Shown in pieces: positions 1-8,096 of a stretch of 64,000 nucleotides of DNA. Source of the stretch: Pseudomonas fragi (GTDB taxonomy: Bacteria; Pseudomonadota; Gammaproteobacteria; Pseudomonadales; Pseudomonadaceae); contig NZ_NQKQ01000010.1 of NCBI RefSeq assembly GCF_002269505.1, positions 1 to 64,000 on the forward strand, read 5' to 3'. The position numbers and the translations under genes were made by a program. Within the stretch, counting starts at the first letter, position 1; every line of letters starts with the position of its first letter. The notes under the pieces were generated by a model that made no database searches, had not been told where the DNA came from, and was given only the letters and a program-made list of their open reading frames with translations.

Positions 1-1
1 T

Positions 2-77
2 GTCCCCTTCGTCTAGTGGCCTAGGACACCGCCCTTTCACGGCGGTAACAGGGGTTCGAGTCCCCTAGGGGACGCCA
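2..77 (+). tRNA. tRNA-Glu (anticodon TTC)
   Basis: The cloverleaf folds completely. The 7-bp acceptor stem (2-8 with 67-73) is perfect, the anticodon TTC is at 36-38 in a loop closed by a perfect CCGCC/GGCGG stem, the T arm GGTTCGAGTCC is standard and CCA is encoded at 75-77. It sits at the window edge, so other tRNAs of the same transcript may lie upstream. Confidence 0.97.
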
Positions 78-102
78 CGATTACCCGCTTTGCGGGATTT
101 AT

Positions 103-134
103 AAGGGTCATTCGATTATTGAATGGCCCTTTTG
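103..134 (+). terminator. Rho-independent terminator after tRNA-Glu
   Basis: An inverted repeat of about 11 bp (AAGGGTCATTC paired with GAATGGCCCTT, one G-T pair) has a short AT-rich loop and runs into a T tract. It lies about 25 nt behind the tRNA and would end its transcript before the thioesterase gene. Confidence 0.8.
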
Positions 135-228
135 TTTGTCTGCAGTTTTTTAATTCCTGCTCTTCAACCTTCCCGTCGCCCCCTCTGCGTTACACTGCGC
201 TCCTTATTTATGTACAGGGAGACAAGGC

Positions 229-663
229 ATGAGTTGGGATTTGGCAGCACCGTTCATCATTGACCTGCAGGTGCAGGCTGAAGACATCGACGGTTTTGGC
301 CACGCCAATAACGCAGCCTATGTGGTCTGGCTCGAACGTTGTGCCTGGCGCCATTCGCAGCGCCTGGGGCTGGATCTCACCGAGTACCGCCGCCTTGACC
401 GCGCCATGGCCGTTTCCCGGCATGAAATCGACTATCTGGCCAGCGCCTACGAAGGCGACGAGTTGCAACTGGCAACCTGGATTGTCGATTGCGACCAGCG
501 CCTGCGCATGACCCGGCACTTTCAATTGGTACGCCCCTGCGATGGCGTGACCCTGTTGCGGGCCAAAACCACTTTTGTCTGTATCGAACTGTCCACGGGC
601 AAGGCCAAGCGCCTGCCGCCCGAGTTCCTTGACGGTTATGGCCCGGCTGTCGTGACGGCCTGA
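229..663 (+). CDS. Acyl-CoA thioesterase, 4-hydroxybenzoyl-CoA thioesterase/YbgC type
   Basis: A 144-residue single hotdog-fold domain, the usual size for this family, which hydrolyses acyl-CoA or acyl-ACP thioesters in the cytoplasm. The N-terminal signature is visible: Asp21, Gly24-His25, Asn27-Asn28, Tyr31 and Trp34, matching the DxxGHxNNxxYxxW pattern around the active-site helix. A purine-rich AGGGAGACAAGG lies just before the ATG. It stands alone between tRNA-Glu and dusC in the same direction. The substrate cannot be read from the sequence; the family covers aromatic and fatty acyl-CoAs. Confidence 0.85.
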   Translation: MSWDLAAPFIIDLQVQAEDIDGFGHANNAAYVVWLERCAWRHSQRLGLDLTEYRRLDRAMAVSRHEIDYLASAYEGDELQLATWIVDCDQRLRMTRHFQLVRPCDGVTLLRAKTTFVCIELSTGKAKRLPPEFLDGYGPAVVTA

Positions 664-736
664 CCGTTAGCACCTGCTCATACCGATTGCCCGCAGAACC
701 ACGTAAACTGCCGCACGTTTTTTATGAGAGTCACCC

Positions 737-1696
737 ATGCAAATTGCTTTGGCGCCGATGGAGGGGTTGGTCGACAACATCCTGCGTGATGTCCTGACCC
801 GCACCGGCGGTATTGATTGGTGTGTGACCGAATTTATTCGAGTCACCGAACGGCTTTTGCCCGAAGCCTACTTCCATAAGCTCGCCCCCGAACTGCAGCA
901 CGGTGCGCAGACGCGTTCCGGTGTGCCCCTGCGCGTGCAGCTGCTGGGTTCCGATCCGGCTTGCCTGGCTGACAACGCGGCGCTGGCGGTGGAGCTGGGC
1001 AGCGGGGTGATCGACCTCAACTTTGGTTGCCCGGCCAAGACCGTAAACAAGTCCCGTGGCGGCGCGGTGCTGCTCAAGGAGCCCGAGCTGCTGCACGCCA
1101 TTTTGCTGCAGGTTCGCCGTACCGTGCCTGCGCATATCCCGGTCACCGCCAAGATGCGCCTGGGCTTCGATACGCCGGACAGCGCCAATGAGTGCGCAAT
1201 CGCCTTGGCCGAAGGCGGCGCCAGCCAGATCGTGGTGCATGCGCGGACCAAGATGGATGGCTACAAGCCGCCTGCGCATTGGGAATACATCGCTCAGGTG
1301 CAGGAAGCGGTCAAGGTGCCGGTATTTGCCAACGGTGATATCTGGTCAGTTGAAGACTGGCGCCGTTGCCGTGAAATCAGTGGTGCTGAAGACATCATGC
1401 TGGGTCGCGGGCTGGTGTCGCGTCCCGATCTGGCCGCGCAAATTGCCGCTGCCCGCGCCGGTGTTGAGGTGGTGCCGATGACCTGGGCCGACTTGCAACC
1501 GATGATCCGCGACTTCTGGGCACAGGCCGAAGCCCAGTTGACTCCGCGCTCGGCGCCGGGGCGACTCAAGCAGTGGCTGGCGATGCTGACCCGCAACTAC
1601 CCTGAAGCGGTGGTGCTGTTCAATGCCATGCGCCGCGAAACCGACTGTGAGAAGGTTCGTCATCTGGTCAATAACCCGCCAGCCGACGCTGCCTGA
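737..1696 (+). CDS. dusC: tRNA-dihydrouridine(16) synthase DusC
   Basis: This FMN enzyme reduces uridine in the tRNA D-loop, and the DusC class acts at position 16. The 319-residue protein is a TIM barrel with APMEG at residues 6-10 in the FMN site and the catalytic cysteine at 98 in NFGCPAK, followed by the SRGGA loop. A C-terminal helical tRNA-binding domain starts near residue 245. HAR at about 168-170 and GNGDI-like GxGD loops follow the usual Dus order. It is assigned to DusC rather than DusA or DusB from the overall pattern and length. Confidence 0.92.
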   Translation: MQIALAPMEGLVDNILRDVLTRTGGIDWCVTEFIRVTERLLPEAYFHKLAPELQHGAQTRSGVPLRVQLLGSDPACLADNAALAVELGSGVIDLNFGCPAKTVNKSRGGAVLLKEPELLHAILLQVRRTVPAHIPVTAKMRLGFDTPDSANECAIALAEGGASQIVVHARTKMDGYKPPAHWEYIAQVQEAVKVPVFANGDIWSVEDWRRCREISGAEDIMLGRGLVSRPDLAAQIAAARAGVEVVPMTWADLQPMIRDFWAQAEAQLTPRSAPGRLKQWLAMLTRNYPEAVVLFNAMRRETDCEKVRHLVNNPPADAA

Positions 1697-1725
1697 ACCA
1701 ACTGAAAAAAATTTCAAAAAAAGCT

Positions 1726-1753
1726 CTTGAAATGATTTTGCCGGTCCCTATTT
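1726..1753 (+). promoter_or_regulatory. Heat-shock (sigma-32) promoter of ibpA
   Basis: CTTGAAA at 1726-1732 and CCCTATTT at 1746-1753 are separated by 13 nt. This is a very close match to the RpoH consensus (CTTGAAA, then CCCCATNT). It lies about 70 nt before the small heat-shock protein, as expected for a transcriptionally heat-induced ibpA. Confidence 0.82.
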
Positions 1754-1760
1754 AAGGGGT

Positions 1761-1811
1761 ACGCGATGCCGAAACCGGGTCGCGTAACAAAATCTCGCTG
1801 AAATCAGGAGG
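1761..1811 (+). promoter_or_regulatory. ROSE-like RNA thermometer in the ibpA 5' leader
   Basis: Two hairpins can form. The first pairs ACGCGA (1761-1766) with TCGCGT (1780-1785). The second pairs CTCGCT (1794-1799) with the Shine-Dalgarno AGGAG (1806-1810) across a six-base loop, leaving a bulged G at 1797. A U[U/C]GCU strand facing the AGGA with a bulged G is the diagnostic feature of ROSE elements. Short two-hairpin ROSE thermometers are established for Pseudomonas ibpA, so this fits a known class. Melting on heat shock would free the ribosome-binding site. Confidence 0.85.
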
Positions 1812-1819
1812 ATGAAATT

Positions 1820-2272
1820 ATGAGCAACGCTTTCTCAATGGCGCCACTGTTCCGTAATTCTGTCGGCTTTGACCGTTTTAGTGATTTGTTTGAAACCGCA
1901 CTGCGTAATGATTCAAGCGGTGGCTACCCACCTTACAACGTTGAAAAACGCGGTGAAGACAGCTATCGCATCGTGGTAGCAGCGGCAGGCTTCCAGCAAG
2001 ATGATCTGGACCTGCAAGTAGAGAAAGGCGTGCTGAGCGTAAGCGGCAGCAAACGCGAAAGCACCAGCGAAGAAGGCGTGACCTTCTTGCATCAAGGTAT
2101 TGCACAGCGGGCATTCAAATTGTCCTTCCGTCTCGACGACCATATCGAGATCAAAGGCGCAAACCTGAGTAACGGTTTGCTAAGCATCGACCTGCAGCGG
2201 GTGGTGCCGGAAGAGGCAAAAGCCAAACGCATCCCGATCAATGGGGATTCGCAGCCTGCTCTGCAAAACTGA
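1820..2272 (+). CDS. ibpA: Small heat-shock protein IbpA (Hsp20)
   Basis: An ATP-independent holdase that binds unfolding proteins in the cytoplasm. The 150 residues comprise a short N-terminal arm, an alpha-crystallin domain (about residues 35-125, with the YRI..AAAGF start and the GxLSV strand 'GVLSVSG') and a C-terminal tail with the IPI-type motif (RIPI) used for oligomer contacts. AGGAGG lies 8 nt before the ATG and is sequestered by the ROSE hairpin. It is controlled both by a sigma-32 promoter and by the RNA thermometer. Confidence 0.95.
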   Translation: MSNAFSMAPLFRNSVGFDRFSDLFETALRNDSSGGYPPYNVEKRGEDSYRIVVAAAGFQQDDLDLQVEKGVLSVSGSKRESTSEEGVTFLHQGIAQRAFKLSFRLDDHIEIKGANLSNGLLSIDLQRVVPEEAKAKRIPINGDSQPALQN

Positions 2273-2290
2273 TCTGAGCATGTGCCAGGC

Positions 2291-2321
2291 AAGAACCCCG
2301 TCCAGGTGACGGGGTTCTTTC
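2291..2321 (+). terminator. Bidirectional terminator between ibpA and pbpG
   Basis: AGAACCCCGT pairs perfectly with ACGGGGTTCT around a short loop, with an A-rich 5' flank and a TTTCT 3' flank. It lies between the converging ibpA and pbpG genes and could serve both. Confidence 0.85.
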
Positions 2322-2412
2322 TATCCGCGGTATGTAACGAGCAGTACGCAGGCATTTGTCCCCGATCCTCTCCCCGGGGCAAGTGCCTGCATTTCACCTC
2401 ATCTGCAACCCT

Positions 2413-3351
2413 TTACTTGCCCGCCTGACCTGCAGTCAGCTGGTTTTTTTGCAGGTTTTTTTCGGCTTTGTAGCGCAAGGCTACATCGGGTACACCGCCA
2501 CTTTTGCCGGTTTCAACCCAATTGCGAATCCGCCCGGCATCAGCGAAGTGGGTGTATTTGCCGAACGCATCCAGAATAACCAGGGATACCGGGCGACCGC
2601 CCATTTCAGTGACCAGTACCAGGCAGTGGCCAGCCTGGTTGGTAAAGCCGGTCTTGGTGATCTTGATGTTCCACTTGTCCTTGTTGACCAGATGGTCGGT
2701 GTTATGAAAACCCAGGGTGTAGTTGGGCTTGCGGAACGCCACGGTCTTTTCCTTGGTGGTGCTCAACTGGCTGAGCATCGGGTAGTGCCGTGCAGCGGCC
2801 AGCAGCTTGCTCAGGTCGCGAGCGGTGGATACGTTGTGGATCGACAGCCCGGTGGGTTCAACGTAATGAGTGCTCATCATGCCCAGGCTTTTGGCCTTGG
2901 CGTTCATCGCCGCGATAAACGCTACATAACCGCCCGGGTAGTGATGGGCAAGGCTGGCGGCTGCGCGGTTTTCCGAGGACATCAGGGTGATCAGCATCAT
3001 TTCGTGGCGCGACAGTTCGCTGCCAATTTTCACCCGCGAGAACACGCCTTTCATCTCCGGTGTGTCGCTGATGTTTACGGATATTGACTCATCCATCGAT
3101 TGCTTGGCGTCCAGTACCACCATGGCGGTCATCAGCTTGGTTACCGAGGCGATCGGCACGATGGCATCGGGGTTGCTGGCAAAAATGACCTTGTTGGTTT
3201 GCAAGTCGATCAACATGGCGCTGCCCGAGGCAATATGCAGCTGCGAGGTATCCCTTGGGGCCGAAATGCTTTCAGCCGCTGCGGCGATTGAAGAGGCGCT
3301 GGTGCCTGCCAGAACTAAACACAGGCTCAAAATAGAAAGATGAATTTTCAC
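2413..3351 (-). CDS. pbpG: D-alanyl-D-alanine endopeptidase (penicillin-binding protein 7)
   Basis: A periplasmic class C penicillin-binding protein that cuts D-Ala-meso-DAP crosslinks in peptidoglycan. The 312-residue protein begins with a signal peptide ending near Ala-Ala-Glu (about residue 26). All three active-site motifs are present: SVTK at 69-72, SEN at 126-128 and KTG at 233-235. It is an S11-family peptidase, too short for PBP5 and without a C-terminal amphipathic anchor, which favours PBP7. It stands alone and converges on ibpA. Confidence 0.93.
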   Translation of the reverse strand: MKIHLSILSLCLVLAGTSASSIAAAAESISAPRDTSQLHIASGSAMLIDLQTNKVIFASNPDAIVPIASVTKLMTAMVVLDAKQSMDESISVNISDTPEMKGVFSRVKIGSELSRHEMMLITLMSSENRAAASLAHHYPGGYVAFIAAMNAKAKSLGMMSTHYVEPTGLSIHNVSTARDLSKLLAAARHYPMLSQLSTTKEKTVAFRKPNYTLGFHNTDHLVNKDKWNIKITKTGFTNQAGHCLVLVTEMGGRPVSLVILDAFGKYTHFADAGRIRNWVETGKSGGVPDVALRYKAEKNLQKNQLTAGQAGK

Positions 3352-3652
3352 GCAGAATGACTCAAGAATGGTTGGGAAGTACCGGGCTGCAACGCTTGTT
3401 ACAAATATAACGTTACATTTAGTCAGTATGGATCAATGCCGCCAGAAATGCCTGATATCGCAGGGGTTTGTCAGAGAAAAATCGAGCGCACTGACGAAAC
3501 AAGGATTTGTGCCGCGGCGAGCCTAGCAGGGTGATGCTGTTGGTTGGCTGAACAGGCTGGAGTGTCGGCGGGGGAGATTGGATTCAGGCTGCGGGCAGGG
3601 TTGCGTGACGGGCCGCTCGCTTCTGCCAAGTGCGCGCAGCGAGCGGGTGTAT
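3352..3652. other. Intergenic region upstream of pbpG with a 9-bp inverted repeat
   Basis: No coding sequence is convincing here. The small plus-strand frames at 3544 and 3578 have no ribosome-binding site and run antisense into the Xre gene. The part next to pbpG is AT-richer (TTACAAATATAACGTTACA near 3400), as expected for its promoter. A perfect 9-bp inverted repeat CCGCTCGCT/AGCGAGCGG at 3613-3621 and 3638-3646 lacks a T tract and lies just past the 3' end of the Xre gene. Confidence 0.5.
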
Positions 3653-3862
3653 TCAGGATTCAGCTCGATAGTGCAGCAAGTCTCCTGGCTGACAATCCAG
3701 TGCGATGCAGATGGCTTCCAGGGTTGCGAGCCTTATGCCTTTTACTTTCCCTTGCTTGAGCAGTGACAGGTTCTGCTCGGTAATGCCGACCATCTGCGCC
3801 AGGTCCTTGGATTTGACCTTGCGCATGGCCAGCATAACGTCCAGCTTAATCTCGATCGGCAT
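3653..3862 (-). CDS. Small Xre-family transcriptional regulator (YozG-like)
   Basis: The 69 residues form little more than one Cro/C1 helix-turn-helix: helix 2 and the recognition helix fall in 'KDLAQMVGITEQNLSLLKQG' and a 'LEAICIALDCQPGDLL' tail completes the fold. Such minimal regulators are typically encoded beside a DUF2975 membrane protein, as here, with a 9-nt gap to the upstream gene on the same strand. The role is unknown; the pair probably forms a membrane-linked autoregulatory unit (inference). Confidence 0.88.
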   Translation of the reverse strand: MPIEIKLDVMLAMRKVKSKDLAQMVGITEQNLSLLKQGKVKGIRLATLEAICIALDCQPGDLLHYRAES

Positions 3863-3871
3863 TTTGGCCTC

Positions 3872-4423
3872 TTATACAAACTGCTGGTTTTCCCGCGCCA
3901 ACGAACAGGCGTTGTACAGGCTGCGGGCGATGATCATAAGGGAAGCCGAGAGGAACAAGGCAACAAGATGCGAGGGATAGAAGCTGACGGTGAACAAGCG
4001 TTCGCCCTCGGGCCGCAAAAATGTGATCCAGACGCTCATCACCGGGGTCAGCAGGAGGCAGGCCAGCACCCAGGCAGCGACGCTTTTGCCCACTTTGCCG
4101 AGTAACAGCGCAGACTCCGCTGAAAAATACTCACCCTTGCTGTAGGCCAGAAACAGGCTGCGCAGTGCCAGCAAGCCCTTGGCAAGTATCAGCAGGGGAA
4201 TGCTGGACAGGGCTATGGCGCCAGCAACCTGCCACCAGGGCATTATCTCGATGTTGGCATGCAGTGTTTCGGTCATGGCGCTCAGGCTGAAACCGCCTAC
4301 ATAGGTGCCTATGACGTTGGGGAATAGCCAGTAAGTAATATTGGCCAGCAGCATGGCTACAACAAGTGCCAGCGTGACGTTCGCCAGGATGCGGCTGCGA
4401 TTGGCCAGGGGATCAGTTGTCAT
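3872..4423 (-). CDS. DUF2975 family membrane protein
   Basis: About 183 residues with four predicted transmembrane segments: near 10-32, 58-82, 106-132 and 143-165. I place the start at 4423 because AAGGA lies 7 nt upstream. A longer frame begins at 4468 but its extra 15 polar residues have no ribosome-binding site. The gene lies immediately upstream of and in operon with the small Xre regulator, the usual DUF2975 arrangement. Its biochemical function is not known. Confidence 0.82.
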   Translation of the reverse strand: MTTDPLANRSRILANVTLALVVAMLLANITYWLFPNVIGTYVGGFSLSAMTETLHANIEIMPWWQVAGAIALSSIPLLILAKGLLALRSLFLAYSKGEYFSAESALLLGKVGKSVAAWVLACLLLTPVMSVWITFLRPEGERLFTVSFYPSHLVALFLSASLMIIARSLYNACSLARENQQFV

Positions 4424-4642
4424 CGAACAATCCTTATCTTTGTATGTGTGTTTGTTGAAAATCTGCAATTCGTACAGGGCGAGTGTCGTGCTCTGAGCGG
4501 TGAAAATATCGTAATACGATGAGAAATGATTGTAAAACGATAATTTATTCGCCTTTCATAACAAATATTTCCGCTGCAGTGATTAGGCAGTGCTGCGCAA
4601 TTGTGTAAAATGCCGGCCCCTTGAAATTGACCGGCCGGCCCG

Positions 4643-5584
4643 ATGACTCCTGAAGCGTTAACCACCCTGCACCAGCACTTATTGACTGCACTGCAGACTG
4701 CGCCCGCTGAAACCCGGCGTTTGTTCCATGGGCGCGGGCGCTGCTGGCCCGGGCTTGAGCAATTGACGGTGGACTGGCTGCAAGGCGTGGTGCTGGTGTC
4801 GCTGTTCAAGGAGCCCGAGGCCGAACAATTGGTGGCCCTCAAGCAACTGTTGCAGACCATCGCACTGTCACCCGCCTGGCAGGCCAGCGGTGCACACACG
4901 TTGGTGCTGCAGCATCGCTATATGCTGCAGAGCGACACCGAGTGGCTGGTGGGCGAGGCGATTGACGAGTGCACGCTGACTGAAGGCGGGCTGCGCTATC
5001 GCGTGGATCTGGGCCGCAAGCAGAACAACGGTCTGTTCCTGGATATGCGTTATGGTCGCGATTGGGTTAAGGCCAATGCCGGAGGCAAGCGGGTTTTGAA
5101 CCTGTTTGCCTACACTTGCGGGTTTTCCGTGGCCGCAATCGAGGGTGGCGCGCAGCATGTGGTCAACCTCGACATGTCCCGTGCGGCCCTGAGCCGTGGG
5201 CGCGACAACCACCGCCTGAACGGGCACGACATGAGCAAGGTGACGTTCCTGGGGCATGAGCTGTTCAAGTCGTGGGGCAAGGTGAAAAGCACCGGCCCTT
5301 ACGATCTGGTGATTATCGATCCGCCATCGTTTCAAAAAGGCAGTTTTCTGCTGACCAAGGATTACCAGCGTGTAGTGCGCCGCCTGCCAGAGTTGCTCAG
5401 TGAAAACGGCACGGTACTGGCCTGCATGAATGACCCGGCACTGGGTTCGGATTTTCTGATCGATGGCGTCACCCGGGACGCGCCGAGCCTGCGTTTTGTC
5501 CAGCGTCTGGAGAATCCGCCGGAATTTGCGGATACCGACGCCGAGTGTAGTCTCAAGGCGCTGGTGTTCAAGCAGGGCGTTTGA
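4643..5584 (+). CDS. Class I SAM-dependent methyltransferase (RlmI/PF10672-like)
   Basis: The 313-residue protein has an N-terminal RNA-binding-like part and a Rossmann methyltransferase domain from about residue 135. The SAM-binding motif I is VLNLFAYTCGFSVAA near 152-166, and the catalytic/target-base motif IV is DPPSF at 226-230. It resembles the 23S rRNA cytosine-C5 methyltransferase RlmI group but is shorter and lacks an obvious PUA domain, so the substrate is uncertain. It stands alone and converges on dps. Confidence 0.82.
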   Translation: MTPEALTTLHQHLLTALQTAPAETRRLFHGRGRCWPGLEQLTVDWLQGVVLVSLFKEPEAEQLVALKQLLQTIALSPAWQASGAHTLVLQHRYMLQSDTEWLVGEAIDECTLTEGGLRYRVDLGRKQNNGLFLDMRYGRDWVKANAGGKRVLNLFAYTCGFSVAAIEGGAQHVVNLDMSRAALSRGRDNHRLNGHDMSKVTFLGHELFKSWGKVKSTGPYDLVIIDPPSFQKGSFLLTKDYQRVVRRLPELLSENGTVLACMNDPALGSDFLIDGVTRDAPSLRFVQRLENPPEFADTDAECSLKALVFKQGV

Positions 5585-5589
5585 CAGGC

Positions 5590-5617
5590 AAAAAAAGCCC
5601 GCAGGGGAGGCGCGGGC
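5590..5617 (-). terminator. Terminator reading leftwards (dps transcript)
   Basis: GCCCGC (5597-5602) pairs with GCGGGC (5612-5617). The A run at 5590-5596 becomes a T run on the minus strand, so the orientation fits termination of transcripts coming from dps after they cross the REP palindrome. Confidence 0.7.
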
Positions 5618-5700
5618 AAGGGGTTCATTGAATGAGCAATGAGCGCGGCGAATATACCGTTCGCCGCGCTCAAAGACTGTGAAACAAAATTCATGCTGCG

Positions 5701-5792
5701 CCAACCTGTAGTCGCTGACGAGGAACGAAGGCTGCGAGCTTTGGATCTTAAGGGCTCGCAGCCTTCGTTCCTCGTCAGCGACTACAGGTTGG
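5701..5792. repeat. Perfect 39-bp inverted REP doublet (REPIN-like)
   Basis: The left arm 5701-5739 is the exact reverse complement of the right arm 5754-5792, with a 14-nt loop between. The arms begin with the TGTAGTCGCTGACGAGG repeat found again at about 38.8, 51.3 and 60.3 kb. It lies between the stop codon of the methyltransferase and the 3' end of dps. Paired REPs of this type are mobilised by RAYT transposases encoded elsewhere; none is present in the window. Confidence 0.93.
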
Positions 5793-5805
5793 AAGGGGTT
5801 ATGCG

Positions 5806-6324
5806 TTATTTGGTGCGCGACGACTCAAACAGGAACCATACGCGACGCTCGGCCTCGTCGATCCAGTTTTCCAGCAGGCTGGTAGTCGCCACATCGCCCA
5901 GCTCGGAGCACATGTCGTGGGTCTCACGCATATAGGCGGCCAGCTGGATATTGTCTTCGCGCAGTTCTGCCAGCATGTCTTCCGGCGTCACGAAGTCGGC
6001 GTCGTTGTCCAGCAGGCGTTGCAGCTTCTTGATGTGGCCGATGGAGCGGATCGTGGTGCGCCCCAGCTTGCGTACACGCTCGGCAATGGCATCGGTGGTC
6101 GCGTAAATCTGGTCAGCCTGCTCGTCGAGCAGCAGGTGGAAATCACGGAAATGCGGGCCGGACATGTGCCAGTGGAAATTCTTGGTTTTCATGTAGATGG
6201 CGAAGGTGTCTGCGAGCAGCGCGTTCACTTCGGCTGCAATATCGATACAGGCTTGTTCGCTCAGTGCCGTAGGTGTCCGCAGATCGGCCTTTCTGCTTTC
6301 CTTGGCGGATTTCAGGTCTTTCAT
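5806..6324 (-). CDS. dps: Dps-family DNA-protection ferritin
   Basis: A dodecameric mini-ferritin that oxidises and stores Fe(II) using H2O2 and shields DNA in stationary phase. The 172 residues match the family length. The ferroxidase ligands at the dimer interface are visible as His51, His63 and Asp67/Glu68/Asp71. The Lys/Arg-rich N-terminus (KDLKSAKESRKADLR) could contact DNA. AGGAACCACC lies before the ATG. It stands alone; oxidative-stress regulation is likely but no operator was identified. Confidence 0.92.
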   Translation of the reverse strand: MKDLKSAKESRKADLRTPTALSEQACIDIAAEVNALLADTFAIYMKTKNFHWHMSGPHFRDFHLLLDEQADQIYATTDAIAERVRKLGRTTIRSIGHIKKLQRLLDNDADFVTPEDMLAELREDNIQLAAYMRETHDMCSELGDVATTSLLENWIDEAERRVWFLFESSRTK

Positions 6325-6529
6325 GGTGGTTCCTCGTGGCAGCGGTTGATCGGAATTAACGTCTCTTGAGTGCGGCTGACTAAAGACCAGGTTTGCTCTC
6401 TCGTCAAACGCGGCGGGCCGCTTTCAAGCGGGCCGCGTCAAGTTATGAGGACAGCAGAGCAAGATCGTTCAAGACTTTTTGCCCTGGAGTTGCGACCCTT
6501 TGCCGCTGCTTACTGCCGGAATGTTTTTG

Positions 6530-7225
6530 ATGCCTGATGCCCTTGCTCGAACCGCGTTTGTTCGCGGCACCATTGCCTGCCTGCCGCTGACCCTGGCGTG
6601 CGCCCCTTGGGGGCTGCTGGCGGGCTCCACGGCGATCGATGCCCAATTGACCCCCGCACAAAGCCAGGGGCTGTCGCTGTTTGTGTTTGCCGGGGCGGCG
6701 CAATTGGTCGCTATTGGCATGATCAAGGGCGGCGCCAGTGCGATTTCAATTCTGGTGACCACCTTGCTGCTGACCTCGCAACACTTGCTCTATGCCATGC
6801 ACTTGCGTCCGCTGGTGGCGCCGCTAGAGCCCAGATGGCGCTTCGGCCTGGGCTTTTTGCTCACTGATGAGTTCTTTGCCCTGGTCAGCCCGTTCGACCA
6901 GAAGACTTTCAATCGCTGGTACGCGCTGGGCGTAGGATTGTGCATGTACGTGGGCTGGAATATTTTCACCTTGTTGGGCGTCGTGCTGGGCAAGAGCATC
7001 CCCGGGCTGGACCAGTTGGGGCTGGAGTTCTCGATTGCCGCGACCTTTATCGCGTTGATTACGCCAATCGTGCGCAATATCCCGACAGTCGTTTGCGTGG
7101 CGGTCTCGTTGTTGAGCGTGGTGCTGTTCGGCTATTGGCAGTGGGAGTCGGCCATTGTGCTGGCAGGGCTGGCGGGGATGGTTGCGGGTTATCTGTGCAA
7201 GCGTCTGGGAGGTATCTGGGCATGA
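6530..7225 (+). CDS. azlC: AzlC family branched-chain amino acid exporter, large subunit
   Basis: The 231 residues form a membrane protein with several hydrophobic segments and the AzlC signature near the N-terminus (RGTIACLPL..APWGLLAGS). With the small AzlD partner it exports branched-chain or related amino acids (shown for BrnFE/YgaZH homologues). The start is chosen at 6530 because GGA lies 9 nt before it; ATG at 6521 directly abuts that GGA, and a TTG frame starts at 6479. It overlaps azlD by 4 nt (ATGA). Confidence 0.88.
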   Translation: MPDALARTAFVRGTIACLPLTLACAPWGLLAGSTAIDAQLTPAQSQGLSLFVFAGAAQLVAIGMIKGGASAISILVTTLLLTSQHLLYAMHLRPLVAPLEPRWRFGLGFLLTDEFFALVSPFDQKTFNRWYALGVGLCMYVGWNIFTLLGVVLGKSIPGLDQLGLEFSIAATFIALITPIVRNIPTVVCVAVSLLSVVLFGYWQWESAIVLAGLAGMVAGYLCKRLGGIWA

Positions 7226-7533
7226 TCTGGGCAATTATCGGCGGGATGACCCTGATCCTGTTTTTCAACCGCTACCTGTTTCTGGAACCGCGCTTGCCAA
7301 TTCGCCTGAATCGCGGGGTAAAGGAGTTTTTGAGCTTTGCGGTGCCGGGGATGCTGACGGCGATTTGCGGGCCGATCATTTTCGTCAAGGATCACCAGCT
7401 CGACCTGAGCCCCGGCAACCCGTACCTGCTGGCCGGGCTGTGCGCCATCGGATTGATGCTGTGGAGCCGCAACGTGCTGCTCAGTGTCGCGTTGAGTGTG
7501 GCGCTGTTTTATCTGTTTCGCTGGTGGCTTTGA
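7222..7533 (+). CDS. azlD: AzlD family small exporter subunit
   Basis: The 103-residue protein has four hydrophobic segments and is the obligate partner of AzlC in the inner membrane. The start ATG overlaps the azlC stop, indicating translational coupling. Features typical of AzlD are visible, such as FLSFAVPGMLTAI in the second helix. The 3' end overlaps a small convergent gene (7481-7675) by about 50 nt. Confidence 0.87.
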   Translation: MIWAIIGGMTLILFFNRYLFLEPRLPIRLNRGVKEFLSFAVPGMLTAICGPIIFVKDHQLDLSPGNPYLLAGLCAIGLMLWSRNVLLSVALSVALFYLFRWWL

Positions 7534-7675
7534 TCTGAGCGGCGGCGCGCGAGGTAAACGGGCCGCTGACGGCAACGCCGTCACTGACCACATACCAGCA
7601 CGCCAGCAGACCGTCGGCACGCAACGGAGCGGGTACGGCACTGCCGATCACCGACATGACATGAATCTTGGGCAT
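7481..7675 (-). CDS. Small protein of unknown function (64 aa)
   Basis: The start at 7675 is fixed by a very strong AAGGAGG 6 nt upstream of the ATG; the frame extends further up but without support. The protein (starting MPKIHVMSVIG) has a short hydrophobic patch LLACWYVVSDG and a polar tail ending in HSTRH. No signal peptide or recognisable domain is seen. It overlaps the 3' end of azlD on the opposite strand, so its own transcript would be antisense to azlD. Confidence 0.65.
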   Translation of the reverse strand: MPKIHVMSVIGSAVPAPLRADGLLACWYVVSDGVAVSGPFTSRAAAQIKATSETDKTAPHSTRH

Positions 7676-7769
7676 ACATACCTCCTTCAACAATGGCGCT
7701 ACCTTACGGGCCGGGCCGCTGCGCAAGAAATCATTGCGCTTGATAGTCGTCATTGATGCCGATGAGGTG

Positions 7770-7964
7770 TCAGTCAACCACCTGATCAAGCATGTGCATC
7801 ACTTCTTGATCGCTCAACAGCCCTTCGCGCACAAGATGCTGGGTCAACAATGACACCAGTTTGGCGGTGCGGTGACCTTCGAGCTGCTTGAGCTCGGTCA
7901 GGGTGTTGTACACCTTGCTGGAGGTGCAGAGCCCGACGATATGGTGCGGGTTTTGTGTAGGCAT
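7770..7964 (-). CDS. Small helical protein of unknown function (64 aa)
   Basis: The ATG at 7964 has AAGGA 9 nt upstream. The sequence reads as an N-terminal strand-turn followed by two amphipathic helices (SKVYNTLTELKQLEG and the end LLSDQEVMHMLDQVVD), reminiscent of small DNA-binding or adaptor proteins, but no family is assigned. It lies in the same direction as the next 64-aa gene, about 95 nt apart, possibly one transcript. Confidence 0.62.
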   Translation of the reverse strand: MPTQNPHHIVGLCTSSKVYNTLTELKQLEGHRTAKLVSLLTQHLVREGLLSDQEVMHMLDQVVD

Positions 7965-8096
7965 AAAGGTCGTCCTTGTTTTTATGTGTGTGTCGCTGAT
8001 GGCGCCGCTGGCGCTCATAATGCCGCAGTACGCGGCACTATGATGTTTCATCCGCGACATTCACATCGTCTATCCGGGCCCGCCGTTGTGCCGGGG

